Shown piece by piece: positions 1 through 12,331 of a stretch of DNA of 64,000 bases. Position numbers and translations under genes: made by a program. This stretch comes from Siphonodentalium dalli. Lineage: Eukaryota; Mollusca; Scaphopoda; Gadilida; Siphonodentaliidae. Location of the stretch: assembly GCA_032622095.1 (NCBI GenBank), contig CP136063.1:266343426-266407425 (forward strand). The letters are read 5' to 3'. The notes under the pieces were generated by a model. That model did no database searches, was not told the DNA's origin, and saw only the letters and a program-made list of their open reading frames with translations. Position 1 is the first letter of the stretch. Every line of letters starts with the position of its first letter.

Positions 1-425
1 TAATTCAAAAAAATTGTCAACACAGCCAAAATATCCCCAGTGTATGTTATAGGGCATAACATTTTCTTTCGTTTGATATACAACTAGACGAAGTCTATTT
101 AAACGAAGTCGACGCGGCAATAGAGATCGTAATAATTGAATTGGTACCCGCGTGAATAATCATTACTTACCAGACAGGGAAACTGCCGACCGTTTTTCGT
201 CGGTAGATTTTTTCTAGTTTTCGATAGGATATCTCGAGTTCCCTTCGTTTTATACTTTTGAATTATACACCAAAAGAAAGGACATTTCATGGCTAATAAG
301 ACACAATGAAATATACTGTGACTGAGAAGAAAGATTTAGAGAATCTATATGAGGAATATGATAGATGGTGTGTTTTTCGCAAAATCGGAGTTGTGAACCT
401 TATCACTGTTATAGTATATTATAAG
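1..425. other. No gene seen
   Basis: AT-rich sequence with only short chance reading frames. I see no repeat, RNA gene or conserved protein in it. Confidence 0.5.
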
Positions 426-543
426 TTACGGGACGCTTAGTGGTCGGATATGGTGTCATGTGAGGCCAAGTGAGATCAATATTAGGTGAGGCTGTAGGCC
501 GAGCCTCACATTACACCATATCCGACTACTAAGCGTGCCGTAA
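426..543. mobile_element. Small inverted-repeat element (MITE)
   Basis: A 118-bp foldback. The left arm begins TTACGGGACGCTTAGTGG and the right arm ends with its near-complement (CTACTAAGCGTGCCGTAA). About 40 bp of each arm pair with only a few mismatches around a loop of about 37 bp. There is no coding capacity, so it would be a non-autonomous DNA element. A target duplication is not clear, so the superfamily is unassigned. Confidence 0.6.
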
Positions 544-997
544 ATTATTTTGAACGTCAACGCATTGAGTCAATGGCTAATCGCGTGGGACAACTTGTTG
601 AGTTTGACAGTTAATTTATGAGTCTTTAAAACATTCCTCAAATATATCGCATGCAAGTGTTGATAGATCATGGTACTATGTCTTTTAATTCACAGAAAAT
701 GATTTCCGACAGATATCACCTTTCTTGGCGTTTTCTGAAAAACAAGATGGTGGATAAGCACATAATATTGATTTCATATGGGGTCACTAACCTAATATGG
801 GTTCATATACCGTTACTATTTATCGACGCTGATTGGCCAATCGCAAGAGCTGTCATAATAAATTGGTATATCTGGTATATATCCCCAGAGGCCTGTGATT
901 CGTGTCGATGAAAAAGGTAGATAAATAATGGCAATATGGGCGTACTCCCATATGGGACTGTATTAAAAACGCGTTTTACATCGATATAGAGCGTATA
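544..997. other. No gene seen
   Basis: Unannotated AT-rich DNA. An 86-codon open frame at 651-911 (+) matches nothing I recognise and is probably chance. Confidence 0.4.
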
Positions 998-1523
998 TTA
1001 AATATACGGGCGGCGTTGGCGGTGGGTATGCTGTTAAAATATTCACTTCCGTTAAAAACCGCCATAATAGAAAGAATAGTAAAATATGGACATACTGTGT
1101 TCTTATATCAATCAGAAATATGGCATAAACAGTATGTTAATATAATTGTTTCCCCTTTGTTATGTAAACAAAAGTAAAACACGTTACGTTTCCTGGCTTT
1201 TGTTTAGATCCGGATATGGTAAACATAAAGAGCGTTGTTTCTTTCTGTTTTCCTGATATGGAAATAATAAAGAGCGTTTATATCATTTTTGTGTGATTAA
1301 CCAACATAATTGCGCTGTGTTATGCAAATAGAAGCACAACCTCTGTAACACGAGCAGGTTCTTGTTTACGTACACCATCCTACGTCTTGACGACAATATA
1401 CTATTTACGCGCTGATTATGTTTGCCATATGAACAAAACTATATATTTTTTAATATTCCTTCCGTTGATGGCGATTTCAACAAATATGAATATTTCTTCA
1501 ACGAACGCCGCCCGTACCTTTAA
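998..1523 (+). mobile_element. TTAA-bounded MITE, family A copy 1
   Basis: An element of about 518 bp (1002-1519) lies between TTAA at 998-1001 and TTAA at 1520-1523. The inner termini are inverted: ACGGGCGGCGTT at 1006 and its complement AACGNCGCCCGT ending at 1515. There is no open frame of note. Two further copies in the same orientation (16214-16642 and 35402-36494) share the interior, including the segments around TTTAGATCCGGATATGGTAA. TTAA duplication is the hallmark of piggyBac-type integration, but the terminus is not the classic CCC, so the superfamily is inferred only. Confidence 0.72.
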
Positions 1524-2210
1524 GATTAAATAATGTCAATATGAATGTATTTCGCACATTAAAATACGTCCGTTATATGCTTATTTTCACGAGAACACGC
1601 TGCCAAAGTGTATGACATATTAATTAGGACATACAGCGAACAATTACACATATGTCATATGGAACGAATACCGGATATTATTCAACTTACATCTTATCTA
1701 AAATGCAGCCCAATATCCGACACTTGTGAGAAACCGACCTCAATAACTCCAGTCGATGTCATATATAATTATATTGAATAATTAAACAGGACATATCATT
1801 TTAGATCCTGAAATCTTGAATGTGACAAATTGATTAGTGATATACGTACATTTAGAACCAGTAATCACAGACTTCCAATTGAAATTGGATGCTGGGGGAC
1901 CCACATGAACCAGATAGTTTATGCGCACATTACATTGTACGTCCGGTATAGGCATATGGTAGGAGCAGGCTATATCAGGGTCGCTATCCTCTCATAGATT
2001 TAGACGCTGTTAAACTTGTAAATTCAAGAAAACGCTCGTGCATTGATATGTTGTTTTTTTGGTATTTTATTTATTTTATAAACTCTTTATTGACACTATA
2101 CACATTGATATATTCCGACAGAACTAATTAACGTCAGTGTCTGTATCTATAAATGAAGTTTGTGTTACAATCCGAATAAAATTGAGACCCTATCGGTTGT
2201 GACGGTCTAG
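1524..2210. other. No gene seen; tract shared with copy 2 of family A
   Basis: The first ~100 bp (to about 1630) are also found after family A copy 2 (about 16643-16730): both carry TTATTTTCACG followed by GAACA and GCTGCY. Copy 3 lacks this. The rest is AT-rich without recognisable features. Confidence 0.45.
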
Positions 2211-2553
2211 TGTCCCAAATAAACGTGCATGTTGAAAATCATGCAGACCCAAATAGACATGCAGACCCAAATAAACATGCAGACCCAAATAGACATGCAG
2301 ACCCAAATAAACGTGCAGACCCAAATAGACATGCAGACCAAAATAAACGTGCAGACTCAAATAGACATGCAGACCCAAATAGACATGCAGACCCAAATAA
2401 ACGTGCAGACCCAAATAGACATGCAGACCCAAATAGACATGCACACCCAAATAAACGTGCAGACCCAAATAGACATGCAGACCCAAATAAACGTGCAGAC
2501 CTAAATACACATGCAGACCCAAATAAACGTGCACACCCAAATAGACATGCAGA
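2211..2553. repeat. 18-bp minisatellite
   Basis: About 18 tandem copies of an 18-bp unit of the form GCAGACCCAAATARACRT, with mainly A/G and T/C transitions between copies. Because 18 is divisible by three, several frames on both strands stay open for up to about 120 codons (repeating HADPNK/R on plus, LHVYLG on minus). These are by-products of the repeat, not evidence for a gene. It lies just outside the giant foldback element. Confidence 0.9.
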
Positions 2554-2580
2554 TAATTGCACGCAGTTCGAGATCATTGT

Positions 2581-2589
2581 GTAATTATA
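2581..2589. other. Left 9-bp target-site duplication of the giant foldback element
   Basis: GTAATTATA directly precedes the terminal inverted repeat. The identical 9-mer directly follows the other terminus at 15452-15460. Confidence 0.72.
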
Positions 2590-5500
2590 ACAGACATGAC
2601 AATTGGAACTTATTCCCTATTCCTTATTCCTTATTTTCAAAAATGTCGTTTTCGACCGATTTGACGGCATGGTTGGGTGGCCCGCCCCAAATGCCACCTA
2701 GAAACACCCCGACCCCCCACCCATCACCCCCGGGGGGTGCCACCCCGAGGGGGTGAAAATGGGGTGTGGACCATTTTCGAGAACGGTAAGGATTTCGACC
2801 GATTTGACGGCATGGGTGGGTGGCCCGCCCCAAATACCACATAGAAACACCCCGACCCCCACCCATCACCCCCGGGGGGTGCCACCCCGAGGGGGTGAAA
2901 ATGGGGTGTGGACCATTTTCGAGAACGGTAAGGATTTCGACCGATTTGACGGCATGGGTGGGTGGCACGCCCCAAATACCACCTAGAAACACCCCGACCC
3001 CCCACCCATCACCCCCGGGGGTGCCACCCCGAGGGGGAGAAAATGGGGTGTGGACCATTTTCGAGAACGGTAAGGATTTCGACCGATTTGACGGCATGGG
3101 TGGGTGGCCCGCCCCAAATACCACATAGAAACACCCCGACCCCCCCCACCCATCACCCCCGGGGGGTGCCACCCCGAGGGGTGAAAATGGGGTGTGGACC
3201 ATTTTCGAGAACGGTAAGGATTTCGACCGATTTGACGGCATGGGTGGGTGGCCCGCCCCAAATACCACCTAGAAACACCCCGACCCCCCACCCATCACCC
3301 CCGGGGGTGCCACCCCGAGGGGGTGAAAATGGGGTGTGGACCATTTTCGAGAACGGTAAGGATTTCGACCGATTTGACGGCATGGGTGGGTGGCCCGCCC
3401 CAAATACCACCTAGAAACACCACGACCCACCACCCATCACCCCCGGGGGTGCCACCCCGAGGGGGTGAAAATGGGGTGTGGACCATTTTCGAGAACGGTA
3501 AGGATTTCGACCGATTTGACGGCATGGGTGGGTGGCCCGCCCCAAATACCACCTAGAAACACCCCGACCCCCCACCCATCACCCCGGGGGTGCCACCCCG
3601 AGGGGGTGAAAATGGGATGTGGACCATTTTCGAGAACGGTAAGGATTTCGACCGATTTGACGGCATGGGTGGGTGGCCCGCCCCAAATACCACCTAGAAA
3701 CACCCCGACCCCCACCCATCACCCCCGGGGGTGCCACCCGAGGGGGTGAAAATGGGGTGTGGACCATTTTCGAGTACGGTAAGGATTTCGACCGATTTGA
3801 CGGCATGGGTGGGTGGCCCGCCCCAAATACCACCTAGAAACACCCCGACCCCCCACCCATCACCCCCGGGAGGTGCCACCCGAGGGGGTGAAAATGGGGT
3901 GTGGACCATTTTCGAGAACGGTAAGGATTTCGACCGATTTGACGGCATGGGTGGGTGGCCCGCCCCAGATACCACCTAGAAACACCACGACCCACCACCC
4001 ATCACCCCCGGGGGTGCCACCCCGAGGGGGTGAAAATGGGGTGTGGACCATTTTCGAGAACGGTAAGGATTTCGACCGATTTGACGGCATGGGTGGGTGG
4101 CCCGCCCCAAATACCACCTAGAAACACCCCGACCCCCCACCCATCACCCCCGGGGGTGCCACCCCGAGGGGGTGAAAATGGGGTGTGGACCATTTTCGAG
4201 AACGGTAAGGATTTCGACCGATTTGACGGCATGGGTGGGTGGCCCGCCCCAAATACCACCTAGAAACACCCCGACCCCCCACCCATCACCCCCGGGGGGT
4301 GCCACCCCGAGAGGGTGAAAATGGGGTGTGGACCATTTTCGAGAACGGTAAGGATTTCGACCGATTTGACGGCATGGGTGGGTGGCCCGCCCCAAATACC
4401 ACCTAGAAACACCCCGACCCCCCCCCCCCACCCATCACCCCCGGGGGTGCCACCCCGAGGGGGTGAAAATTGGATGTGGACCATTTTCGAGAACGGTAAG
4501 GATTTCGACCGATTTGACGGCATGGGTGGGTGGCCCGCCCCAAATACCACCTAGAAACACCCCGACCCCCCACCCATCACCCCCGGGGGGTGCCACCCCG
4601 AGGGGTGAAAATGGGGTGTGGACCATTTTCGAGAACGGTAAGGATTTCGACCGATTTGACGGCATGGGTGGGTGGCCCGCCCCAAATACCACCTAGAAAC
4701 ACCCCGACCCCCCACCCATCACCCCCGGGGGTGCCACCCCGAGGGGGTGAAAATGGGGTGTTGACCATTTTCGAGAACGGTAAGGATTTCGACCGATTTG
4801 ACGGCATGGGTGGGTGGCCCGCCCCAAATACCACCTAGAAACACCCCGACCCCCACCCATCACCCCCCGGGGGTGCCACCCCGAGAGGGTGAAAATGGGG
4901 TGTGGACCATTTTCGAGAACGGTAAGGATTTCGACCGATTTGACGGCATGGGTGGGTGGCCCGCCCCAAATACCACCTAGAAACACCCCGACCCCCACCC
5001 ATCACCCCAGGGGGTGCCACCCCGAGGGGGTGAAAATGGGGTGTGGACCATTTTCGAGAACGGTAAGGATTTCGACCGATTTGACGGCATGGGTGGGTGG
5101 CCCGCCCCAAATACCACCTAGAAACACCCCGACCCCCCACCCATCACCCCCGGGAGGTGCCACCCCGAGGGGGTGAAAATGGGGTGTGGACCATTTTCAA
5201 GAACGGTAAGGATTTCGACCGATTTGACGGCATGGGTGGGTGGCCCGCCCCAAATACCACCTAGAAACACCACGACCCACCACCCATCACCCCCGGGGGT
5301 GCCACCCCGAGGGGGTGAAAATGGGGTGTGGACCATTTTCGAGCACGGTAAGGATTTCGACCGATTTGACGGCATGGGTGGGTGGCCCGCCCCAAATACC
5401 ACCTAGAAACACCCCGACCCCCCACCCATCACCCCCGGGGGTGCCACCCCGAGGGGGTGAAAATGGGGTGTGGACCATTTTCGAGAACGGTAAGGATTTC

Positions 5501-5780
5501 GACCGATTTGACGGCATGGGTGGGTGGCCCGCCCCAAATACCACCTAGAAACACCCCGACCCCCCCACCCATCACCCCCGGGGGTGCCACCCCGAGGGGG
5601 TGAAAATTGGATGTGGACCATTTTCGAGAACGGTAAGGATTTCGACCGATTTGACGGCATGGGTGGGTGGCCCGCCCCAAATACCACCTAGAAACACCCC
5701 GACCCCCACCCATCACCCCCGGGGGTGCCACCCCGATGGGGTGAATATGGGGCCGGCCTCAAATACCACCTAGAAACACA
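2590..5780 (+). repeat. Left arm: about 21-22 tandem copies of a 142-bp G/C-rich unit
   Basis: A short unique end with reiterated TATTCC (2590-2650) is followed by 142-bp units; the landmark ACCATTTTCGAGAACGG recurs at 2770, 2912, 3054 and onward at 142-bp spacing. Each unit carries the palindrome CACCCCCGGGGGTG and a C-rich tract whose complement has four G-runs. Differences between units are mostly length changes in C and G runs. The array stops after CTAGAAACAC near 5780. Reading frames of 60-214 codons occur in most phases of both strands, are phase-shifted from unit to unit (142 is not divisible by 3), and are not genes. Confidence 0.95.
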
Positions 5781-7198
5781 TCACCTCTTACCCCGGATAA
5801 TACCTCGGGTTTGAGCCATTTTATTCCTGATTCCTTATCCGCAAAAATGTCTCTTCTGGCCCGCCACAAGTACCACATAGAACGCCCCCCCCCCCCCAAA
5901 CGCTCACACCAAATACCCCACAGTAACACCACACCCACATCCACTGGGGTCATGCATTCTGATGCAGCCGGTATCAAGTTCTGATCAAAGGGTGGCCGGT
6001 GTCCTTTGATGTAGCAAAAATAGATTCTTGTATTTGACGTCATTGCAACGTTCACAGACAATGTATCAATTTCGACGATCGACGTAATTCTTGTGAATAG
6101 AAATGTACTTGATGACTCCGTGTCTGACTGAGATTAGGGAGTATTTTGTCGTGATCAGGGACGTGGGACGTGGCTTTGTTCTCGTGTGTGGGAAGTCCAT
6201 GCATTTAGTTCCTTGCTCCATGTTCCTTATTCAGCCTCCAATTAAAATATTATAGTTCCTGTTCCCAGTTTCTAATTCTAATTCTAATTTGTTTTTTGTA
6301 GCTAGTATTTCTTCAGCCACCGATTCGAAATATTTGCCGGATTGGCCAGGATCGGCAGCAAGTAGCTCATTATACCAGGCCACGAATTGGGCGCAAGTAG
6401 AGTCAAAACTAACCCCGAAATTGTTAGATTGCCGATTGTGGGAGATCTGCTCCACTTGTGATAAATTCATCATAGCCACACTGGGGGGGGGGGGGGGGTC
6501 AATCCTATTTATGGCCAATTTTGGAGTGAATTCGTACATATACACCCTGTTATAGGGGCAAATCACCACAATAAGAGTACCCGGGTAGCCCATTATACCC
6601 GGCCACAAATTGGGCGTAGGTACAGTATGGGGTCAAAACGGACCGTAAAATGTTGCTATATATGAGGCCCCCACCCCCTTTTCGTACGCCATATTCCATG
6701 CCCTGTTATGGGGTACGCCGTATTCCGGCCCCTCTGTTAGGAGGTATTCGGTATTCCAAAAAATGCCAATAATCGTACGCCGACCTTCCAAAAAATGATC
6801 ATAATAATAGTATAAATGCGATTTTTTGTCACAATAAATGATAAATTCACGGTTTGACAAACAGATCGTCGATCATCGTCATTTTATATCATTTTAGACG
6901 TGATCGACCAGTTGCAATTATTTCTCGGTGAATGCGCAACAGCTCATAACTGCAACCCCATTATTACATCGACGCGTCATCGATTTCGGAAAGAAAAACG
7001 CGTATTGTTTTGGGCGCATTTGGACTCGCGCGGGATTGACTTAATAAATCATCAGGTTTCAATATAAAGATATTGTTCCTGTTGACTTTTGCCAAGAGTG
7101 CTATGGGATATTTTGGGCTGGTTTTGTCACGATACACTTTTCGATTTAAATACATTTACAAAAGTGGCTTTTTCGCTAAATGTATATAAAAATAAGAA
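5781..7198. other. Interior spacer of the giant element, left side
   Basis: At about 5818-5930 there is a decayed copy of the element's own terminal segment: ATTCCTTATCCGCAAAAATG, then GGCCCGCCACAAGTACCACA, which parallel the terminal TATTCC tract and the unit's GGCCCGCCCCAAATACCACC. Homopolymer runs of C (near 5888-5899) and G (near 6482-6499) follow. A 125-codon frame on the minus strand at 6231-6608 is unrecognised and crosses the G run. No transposase motif is seen. Confidence 0.55.
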
Positions 7199-7346
7199 TT
7201 AACTGTCATGTGGACTGTTTTTTATCGAGATGTCACCGGGAGGTAAGTGGTCATAACTTGTATGTAAAACCCTTCGGGTTTTACACAAGTTATAACCACT
7301 TACCTCACGGTTACATTTCCATAAAAACAGTCCACATGACAGTTAA
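7199..7346. mobile_element. TTAA-bounded palindromic MITE
   Basis: TTAA at 7199-7202 and 7343-7346 enclose a near-perfect palindrome of about 140 bp with arms starting CTGTCATGTGGACTGTTTTT. It is centred on AAAACCC-TTC-GGGTTTT near 7275. There is no coding capacity. It could extrude as a cruciform, or be transcribed as a long hairpin. Confidence 0.72.
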
Positions 7347-7349
7347 TCC

Positions 7350-8708
7350 TCATATATATATGGAGTGACTGTAAGGTCATGAGTGGGATGTACATATGTT
7401 GTCTGTATGATCATGGATGGGGTGTGTGGATAAATAGGAAGTGATTTTATGGTTACGGGTAATGTGTATATGTATACATGGAATGACTGTACGGTCATGA
7501 TTGAACTTGGAGTAATCTGGGTGGACATTATCGAGCGTGTGGGTATATAGGGAGTATCATTGTGGTAACGGGTGGGATGTATATTTATATATCTCATGAA
7601 TTGTATTATCATTGGTGGGTGTATACAGCTTAGCTTATCGTGGACGGCGTGTATGATTATACAGTAAATTGCTTAATTGTCATGTGTGAGGTGTATATGC
7701 AAATATAGATTGTTTGAGTGGCCGTGTGTGTGGGTTTTTTGGGTATATCTGGAAGGGCTGAATGGCCATTAGTGAGTATTTTACATGTATACATGGAGTG
7801 AATCTATGGTCTTGGGTGGGCTGCATATGTATATCGAGTGGTTATATGGGTATGTGTGTCGAATATGTATACAGGCAGTGACTGTATGGTTAACGGTGAG
7901 ATGAGTACATGTAGGTATACAAGTAGTGAATGTATGATTATAAATGTAATGAACATCTATACATGGGGTGACTAAATGGTCATGTGTCAGGCGTATGAGT
8001 ATACATGTACCTGGTGTTCCTGTTTGGTGACTTGTGGCGGTATGCATGGTCATGTTTAGGTTATACCAGTATACGGTACACACGTGATGGGCTAGGGATA
8101 TATGTATATAGCGAGTGGCCGTATGTCCATGGATGAGGTACACATGCATACATGGAGTGACTATACTGACATGGCTGGGGTGTATTAGTATATCTTGAGT
8201 GGCTATTCGGTTACGGTGTGACAGTTAGGGATACATGGAGTGACATGGCCAATGTTGAGATGAATATGTATACAAGGATTGACCATGATCATGTATTAAT
8301 GTTTTGAACGGGGTGACTATATGACCATAGGTCAGATGAAAGAGTATACCTGGTGACATGGGTGAGGGTATGTGTATGAAGCGAGTGGCTATATGGCCAG
8401 TGGTAAGGTGCATATGTATACCGGAGTGACCGTATGGTCATTGTTGTGTTGTTGATGTATATATTGATTGTCTATTTGATTATGTGTTTGGAGAATATGT
8501 ATACGTTGGATTACCGTATGGCCAATGGTGAGATGAATGGGTATACAAGGAGTGAATATATGGTTATGGGTCATGTTTAGGAGTATACCCGGTGTGCCTG
8601 TATTGTGATGCGTGGCTGTATTGTCATCCATGGTCATGGGTCAGGTGTATACAGTGGGTCACTATATTATTAAGTCTATGCATATATGTAATGACTGTGT
8701 GATAATGG
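7350..8708 (+). repeat. Degenerate minisatellite, forward arm
   Basis: Diverged tandem units of irregular length (about 50-75 bp) built around GTATACATGGAGTGACTGTA followed by TGGTCATGGGT. Identity between neighbours is much lower than in the 142-bp arrays, so this array is older or under no homogenisation. It is mirrored by the reverse-orientation array at 8834-9570. Confidence 0.75.
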
Positions 8709-8833
8709 GTGGCTATCGCTTTCCACGCTTAACATCCCCCATCTACATAAACACCATCAAGATGGAGAAATATCTGACATGACCTCTCTATTGATTAACA
8801 TATCCTTGAATTATTGTGGAAAGCGATAGCCAC
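8709..8833. other. Hairpin at the junction of two inverted arrays
   Basis: GTGGCTATCGCTTTCCAC at 8709-8726 is perfectly complementary to 8816-8833, with an 89-bp loop. Left of it the degenerate units run forward; right of it they run reversed. The pair therefore marks the turning point of an inner inverted repeat inside the giant element. Confidence 0.75.
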
Positions 8834-9570
8834 TCAAGGTACACATGTACAACCCACACATTACCCCAGTCACTCCATATGTACATAAGCACCACACAAA
8901 TGACAACATAGTCACCCAGTTTATACACGTACACCTGGTCGTACTTGGTTATACCCGTACATACCACAAATGACGATACAGCCACGAGTCACCATGCATG
9001 AACACCAGGTACACACCAATACCCGACACATGACCATATAGTCACTCAGCCTTCATAATTGGCTACGGCAATCAGCATTGCTGAAGCAAACTGGGCCACG
9101 GCATACTGTTGCCGTAGCGGATTGCCGAAGCCAAACAATCTGAATTAAGAGGGCTGGTCACTATGTGTATACATATTCACTACATTCACGACCATACAGT
9201 CACTCAGTGTATACATATTCACCTCACAATGGACCATACAGCCACTACATATATACATATGCGCCATACCCATGACCATAGTGTCAATGCAGGTATATAT
9301 ATGCACATCACCAATGGTGAGCCCTTCCAGATATACCAATATCCGCACATATGACCACGCATAAGTTCCATACTTGCCATACTCATACACGCCATCCATG
9401 ATAATACGTCTACTCCCCATATATCAGCAATGATACCACTTCCACAACATATATAAATATACGTTCCACCGTTTCCAACAGGGCACTCCATATATACCCA
9501 CACATCATTCATGACCATACAATAACTCCCTGTATACCTAGTGTCCTCATCTATGATCATAGAGTAACTC
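8834..9570 (-). repeat. Degenerate minisatellite, reverse arm
   Basis: Units with CCATACAGTCACTC, GTATACATAT and ATGACCATA are reverse complements of the motifs in 7350-8708. It is shorter than its partner (about 0.74 against 1.36 kb). A small G/C-richer hairpin region lies inside it near 9061-9135 (GGCTACGGCAATC against GTTGCCGTAGC). Confidence 0.7.
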
Positions 9571-10840
9571 CCTGGCTGCCATCTTGGCTTCCACCCTGTA
9601 TCCAATTGATAATTTGTTGTCACAATGGGCCAGAGTACTGACATATCATTGTTCATCTCAGTTCCGTCTCAAAGTTCTGCCCATTTCCTTTCAATAATAT
9701 GGCCATAATCACAAAAGAGGTTCTCCGCAAAATTCCATACTGCAACTTTAAAATGAATTTGTCATGCCCCATACGGAACTGGGACAAACATAATAGAACG
9801 TAGTTGTCAGTTGATTAACTAACACGTAAAATAACCAAGTGAGTCACAATTTGCTTGCTACCTTTTTTTTGGATAACGCAGAGAATAATGTTCGGGATAT
9901 GTTAACTTTAAACTTTTTACAAATTTGGCTGCCATTTTGGAAGCCATCTTGAGCAATTTAGTCTATAAACACCGTAGTGTGACACATTTAAGATAGACAA
10001 AAACAATAAACACCTTTGATACCAAAGATAGTTGCATTCTACTTGAACAAATGATCGAACCCTGAAAAGTGAATTTTTGCCGATATTTATGTCAAGTTTG
10101 TGAGAGAAAAATCCAATATTTCTAAATCCAATATTTCTGGTGATGTCAATGGTGACAATAGTAAAAATGATCCATGGTGCATCAGACATGTTGGTATGCA
10201 ATGCATAGAATACAGATTAGCCGATTGTATACATCAACCACAACATGTAAGCGATTGCAGGAAACCCTGGGCAATATTTACCATTTTCCATATTTTGGCG
10301 GCCATTTTCGCAGCCATTTTGAGCCAAGGTAAGATTTTTTGTTCCAGAGAGTTGGAATATTAATAGGTAATGACATGCCCCACTTACATTACAATGTTCT
10401 TTTTACTTCATGTTGAAATGTGACTAGAATCCCAATTCTGATTTTTTGTAAAATTTTGTACCGCGTTCTGTAAAATCGAATTGTTGATGGATCGGAAGGG
10501 GCTAGGACACCATTAATTGCATATGTAATTTCTCCCATGATCAGTTAATATACAAAACACAAAATAAAGTAAAATTACTCAACCAGTTCCAAACAGCATG
10601 AATTGATCTAGAAGATATTTGTGAAAAAATGTCATATTTTCAACTTTCGGCGGCCATTTTGGCCGCCATCGTGGATGTTGAGTTTCAATTTTGTCCCAAA
10701 AAAGTGTCATTATGTCCTAGCTTCACGAAAATACATACAGTTGTATACATTTTACCAGATTTTCCTGCTATAATTTGCATAAAACTGACTTAGGGTCTGG
10801 TCTAAAAAACGGCGGCCATGATGGACGCCATCCTGTCTGG
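9563..10840. repeat. Diverged repeats with a GGCNGCCAT palindrome at about 350-bp spacing
   Basis: Motifs of the form TGGCTGCCATTTTGG..GCCATCTTG recur near 9569, 9928, 10298, 10649 and 10811. They are separated by about 360, 370, 350 and 160 bp. Between them similarity is weak. This may be an old tandem array or several decayed MITEs; family B (53955-54575) carries a similar ATGGCTGCCAGCGGCCAT palindrome. Confidence 0.4.
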
Positions 10841-12331
10841 AGTCTATATATAAAAGGCCACTTTTTTTCTTGTTAACATTGCTTAAAAGGACATTATAAG
10901 GAACAAAGTGAGTGGGGGTCCCAGGGGGTGCAAGGGTACCCCTACTGGCTCCCGGACTATGGGCAAATTACTGTCATTCAATTTCTGATTCTGGGAGATT
11001 TATCTTATTTGTGACCACGTTTGGGGGGGGGGTGAATCAGCCTATTGCAAACATATGGGCAAATTATTGTCAAAAATAGTTGGTTATATAGCCCTTTTTT
11101 TGTGAGTATGTAGCACATATATTGGTGACCACAAAAATGGCATTTGCCAAAATTATATGGCAAGGTCAAGGTCGTTCATGACAGCATGAAATTTTGCCAA
11201 TGATGTTTTTTTTTGGTTGACTCAGGGCGACGTCATTGTCATATTCGATGGTATCACCCCTTCCCCCTGAATCCTGAATACCAATTAATTTGGGGGGGGG
11301 GTGAATCCTGAATACCAGTTTATTTTGGGGGGTGAATCCTGAATACATGTTAAGAAATAATATGCGATAAATGACATGCAAATTGTCTGTTTTTATATCA
11401 GACAGATACAAGCAGAAGTACCGGTCGCGTTATGGGCGTTATGAGGCCGTTATGATATGATTAATGGTACTCTATAATGACATGGTGGTCGAATATGCAC
11501 AATAAGCTATTCTACCCATTCATTCATACAGATAATTAGCACAAAATATTATTTTGCGCAATCAAAACCTGCGTTCAAGATGATTTGCTCGAACCCGAAT
11601 ACCAGTTATTTTGGGGGTATGAATCCCGCGTACAGCTTCAAAACACCCTGAATTCCGCGCACCAAAAAGGGAGGGTGATACCCTCATATTAGCTCTTTCT
11701 CCAAAACTTGTATTTAATTCGAATATCATGATTAATGGAAACCAAACAAAATTGAGCCACTTTGTTGACTTGTGCCCTTTAATAGTTGAATTATCGTTAT
11801 GAGTATATATTCAAATTGTACACCATGGAGTAGCCGATGATGTATCCGTCCAAACGACGTATCGTTCAGCTCCGCACGTTGAGACGTCTATGAGATACAG
11901 CCATTTGAAAATACGTGGTGGAAATTGATGTACTTTGTGGGCGTGACTTAGAGTTCAAACTCTCTAAGAGGTCAACGAATACACCGTGCAGATATCATAA
12001 TTGGAAACAGATTTTGGTCGCATACAGGGCGATTCCTATCAAGTCGGGCATGCCCTGGTCCATCGTACACTTGGTTTGACGCCAAACAACCGACGAACTC
12101 TGATGTAGACAACGTGAACATACGTCAATCAAACCATGTTCCTCAAGGGGTTCGCCAAATTGCAACGAGACTTTACAGTAGGAAACATTGTCGATGGATT
12201 TCTCTTACATATTTCAAGTTATCGAACTGAAATTTGGTATTTAGGGGCTTCTCGGTGCGCTAAATCAGATAGAATTGTCAGCGAGATATTCCGATGGCCC
12301 AAAATGTGTCAATGACGCCGTTGATATACCA
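10841..12331. other. Interior spacer of the giant element, right side
   Basis: Contains a short three-fold reiteration of TGAATCCTGAATACCAG followed by TTTTGGGGG (11262-11348, with another trace near 11595-11625). No coding region or transposase motif is recognised. Confidence 0.45.

Noticed and set aside
2190-2584. Protein-like repeats (HADPNK/R, LHVYLG) from the 18-bp minisatellite
   Set aside because: An 18-bp period keeps any frame open. Several frames on both strands are equally open, and there is no start context or flanking coding sequence.
2624-5731. Dozens of long reading frames in the 142-bp array (also 12265-15404, up to 264 codons)
   Set aside because: Frames are open in most phases on both strands because units lack stops in several phases; 142 is not a multiple of 3, frames shift between units, and there is no codon signature.
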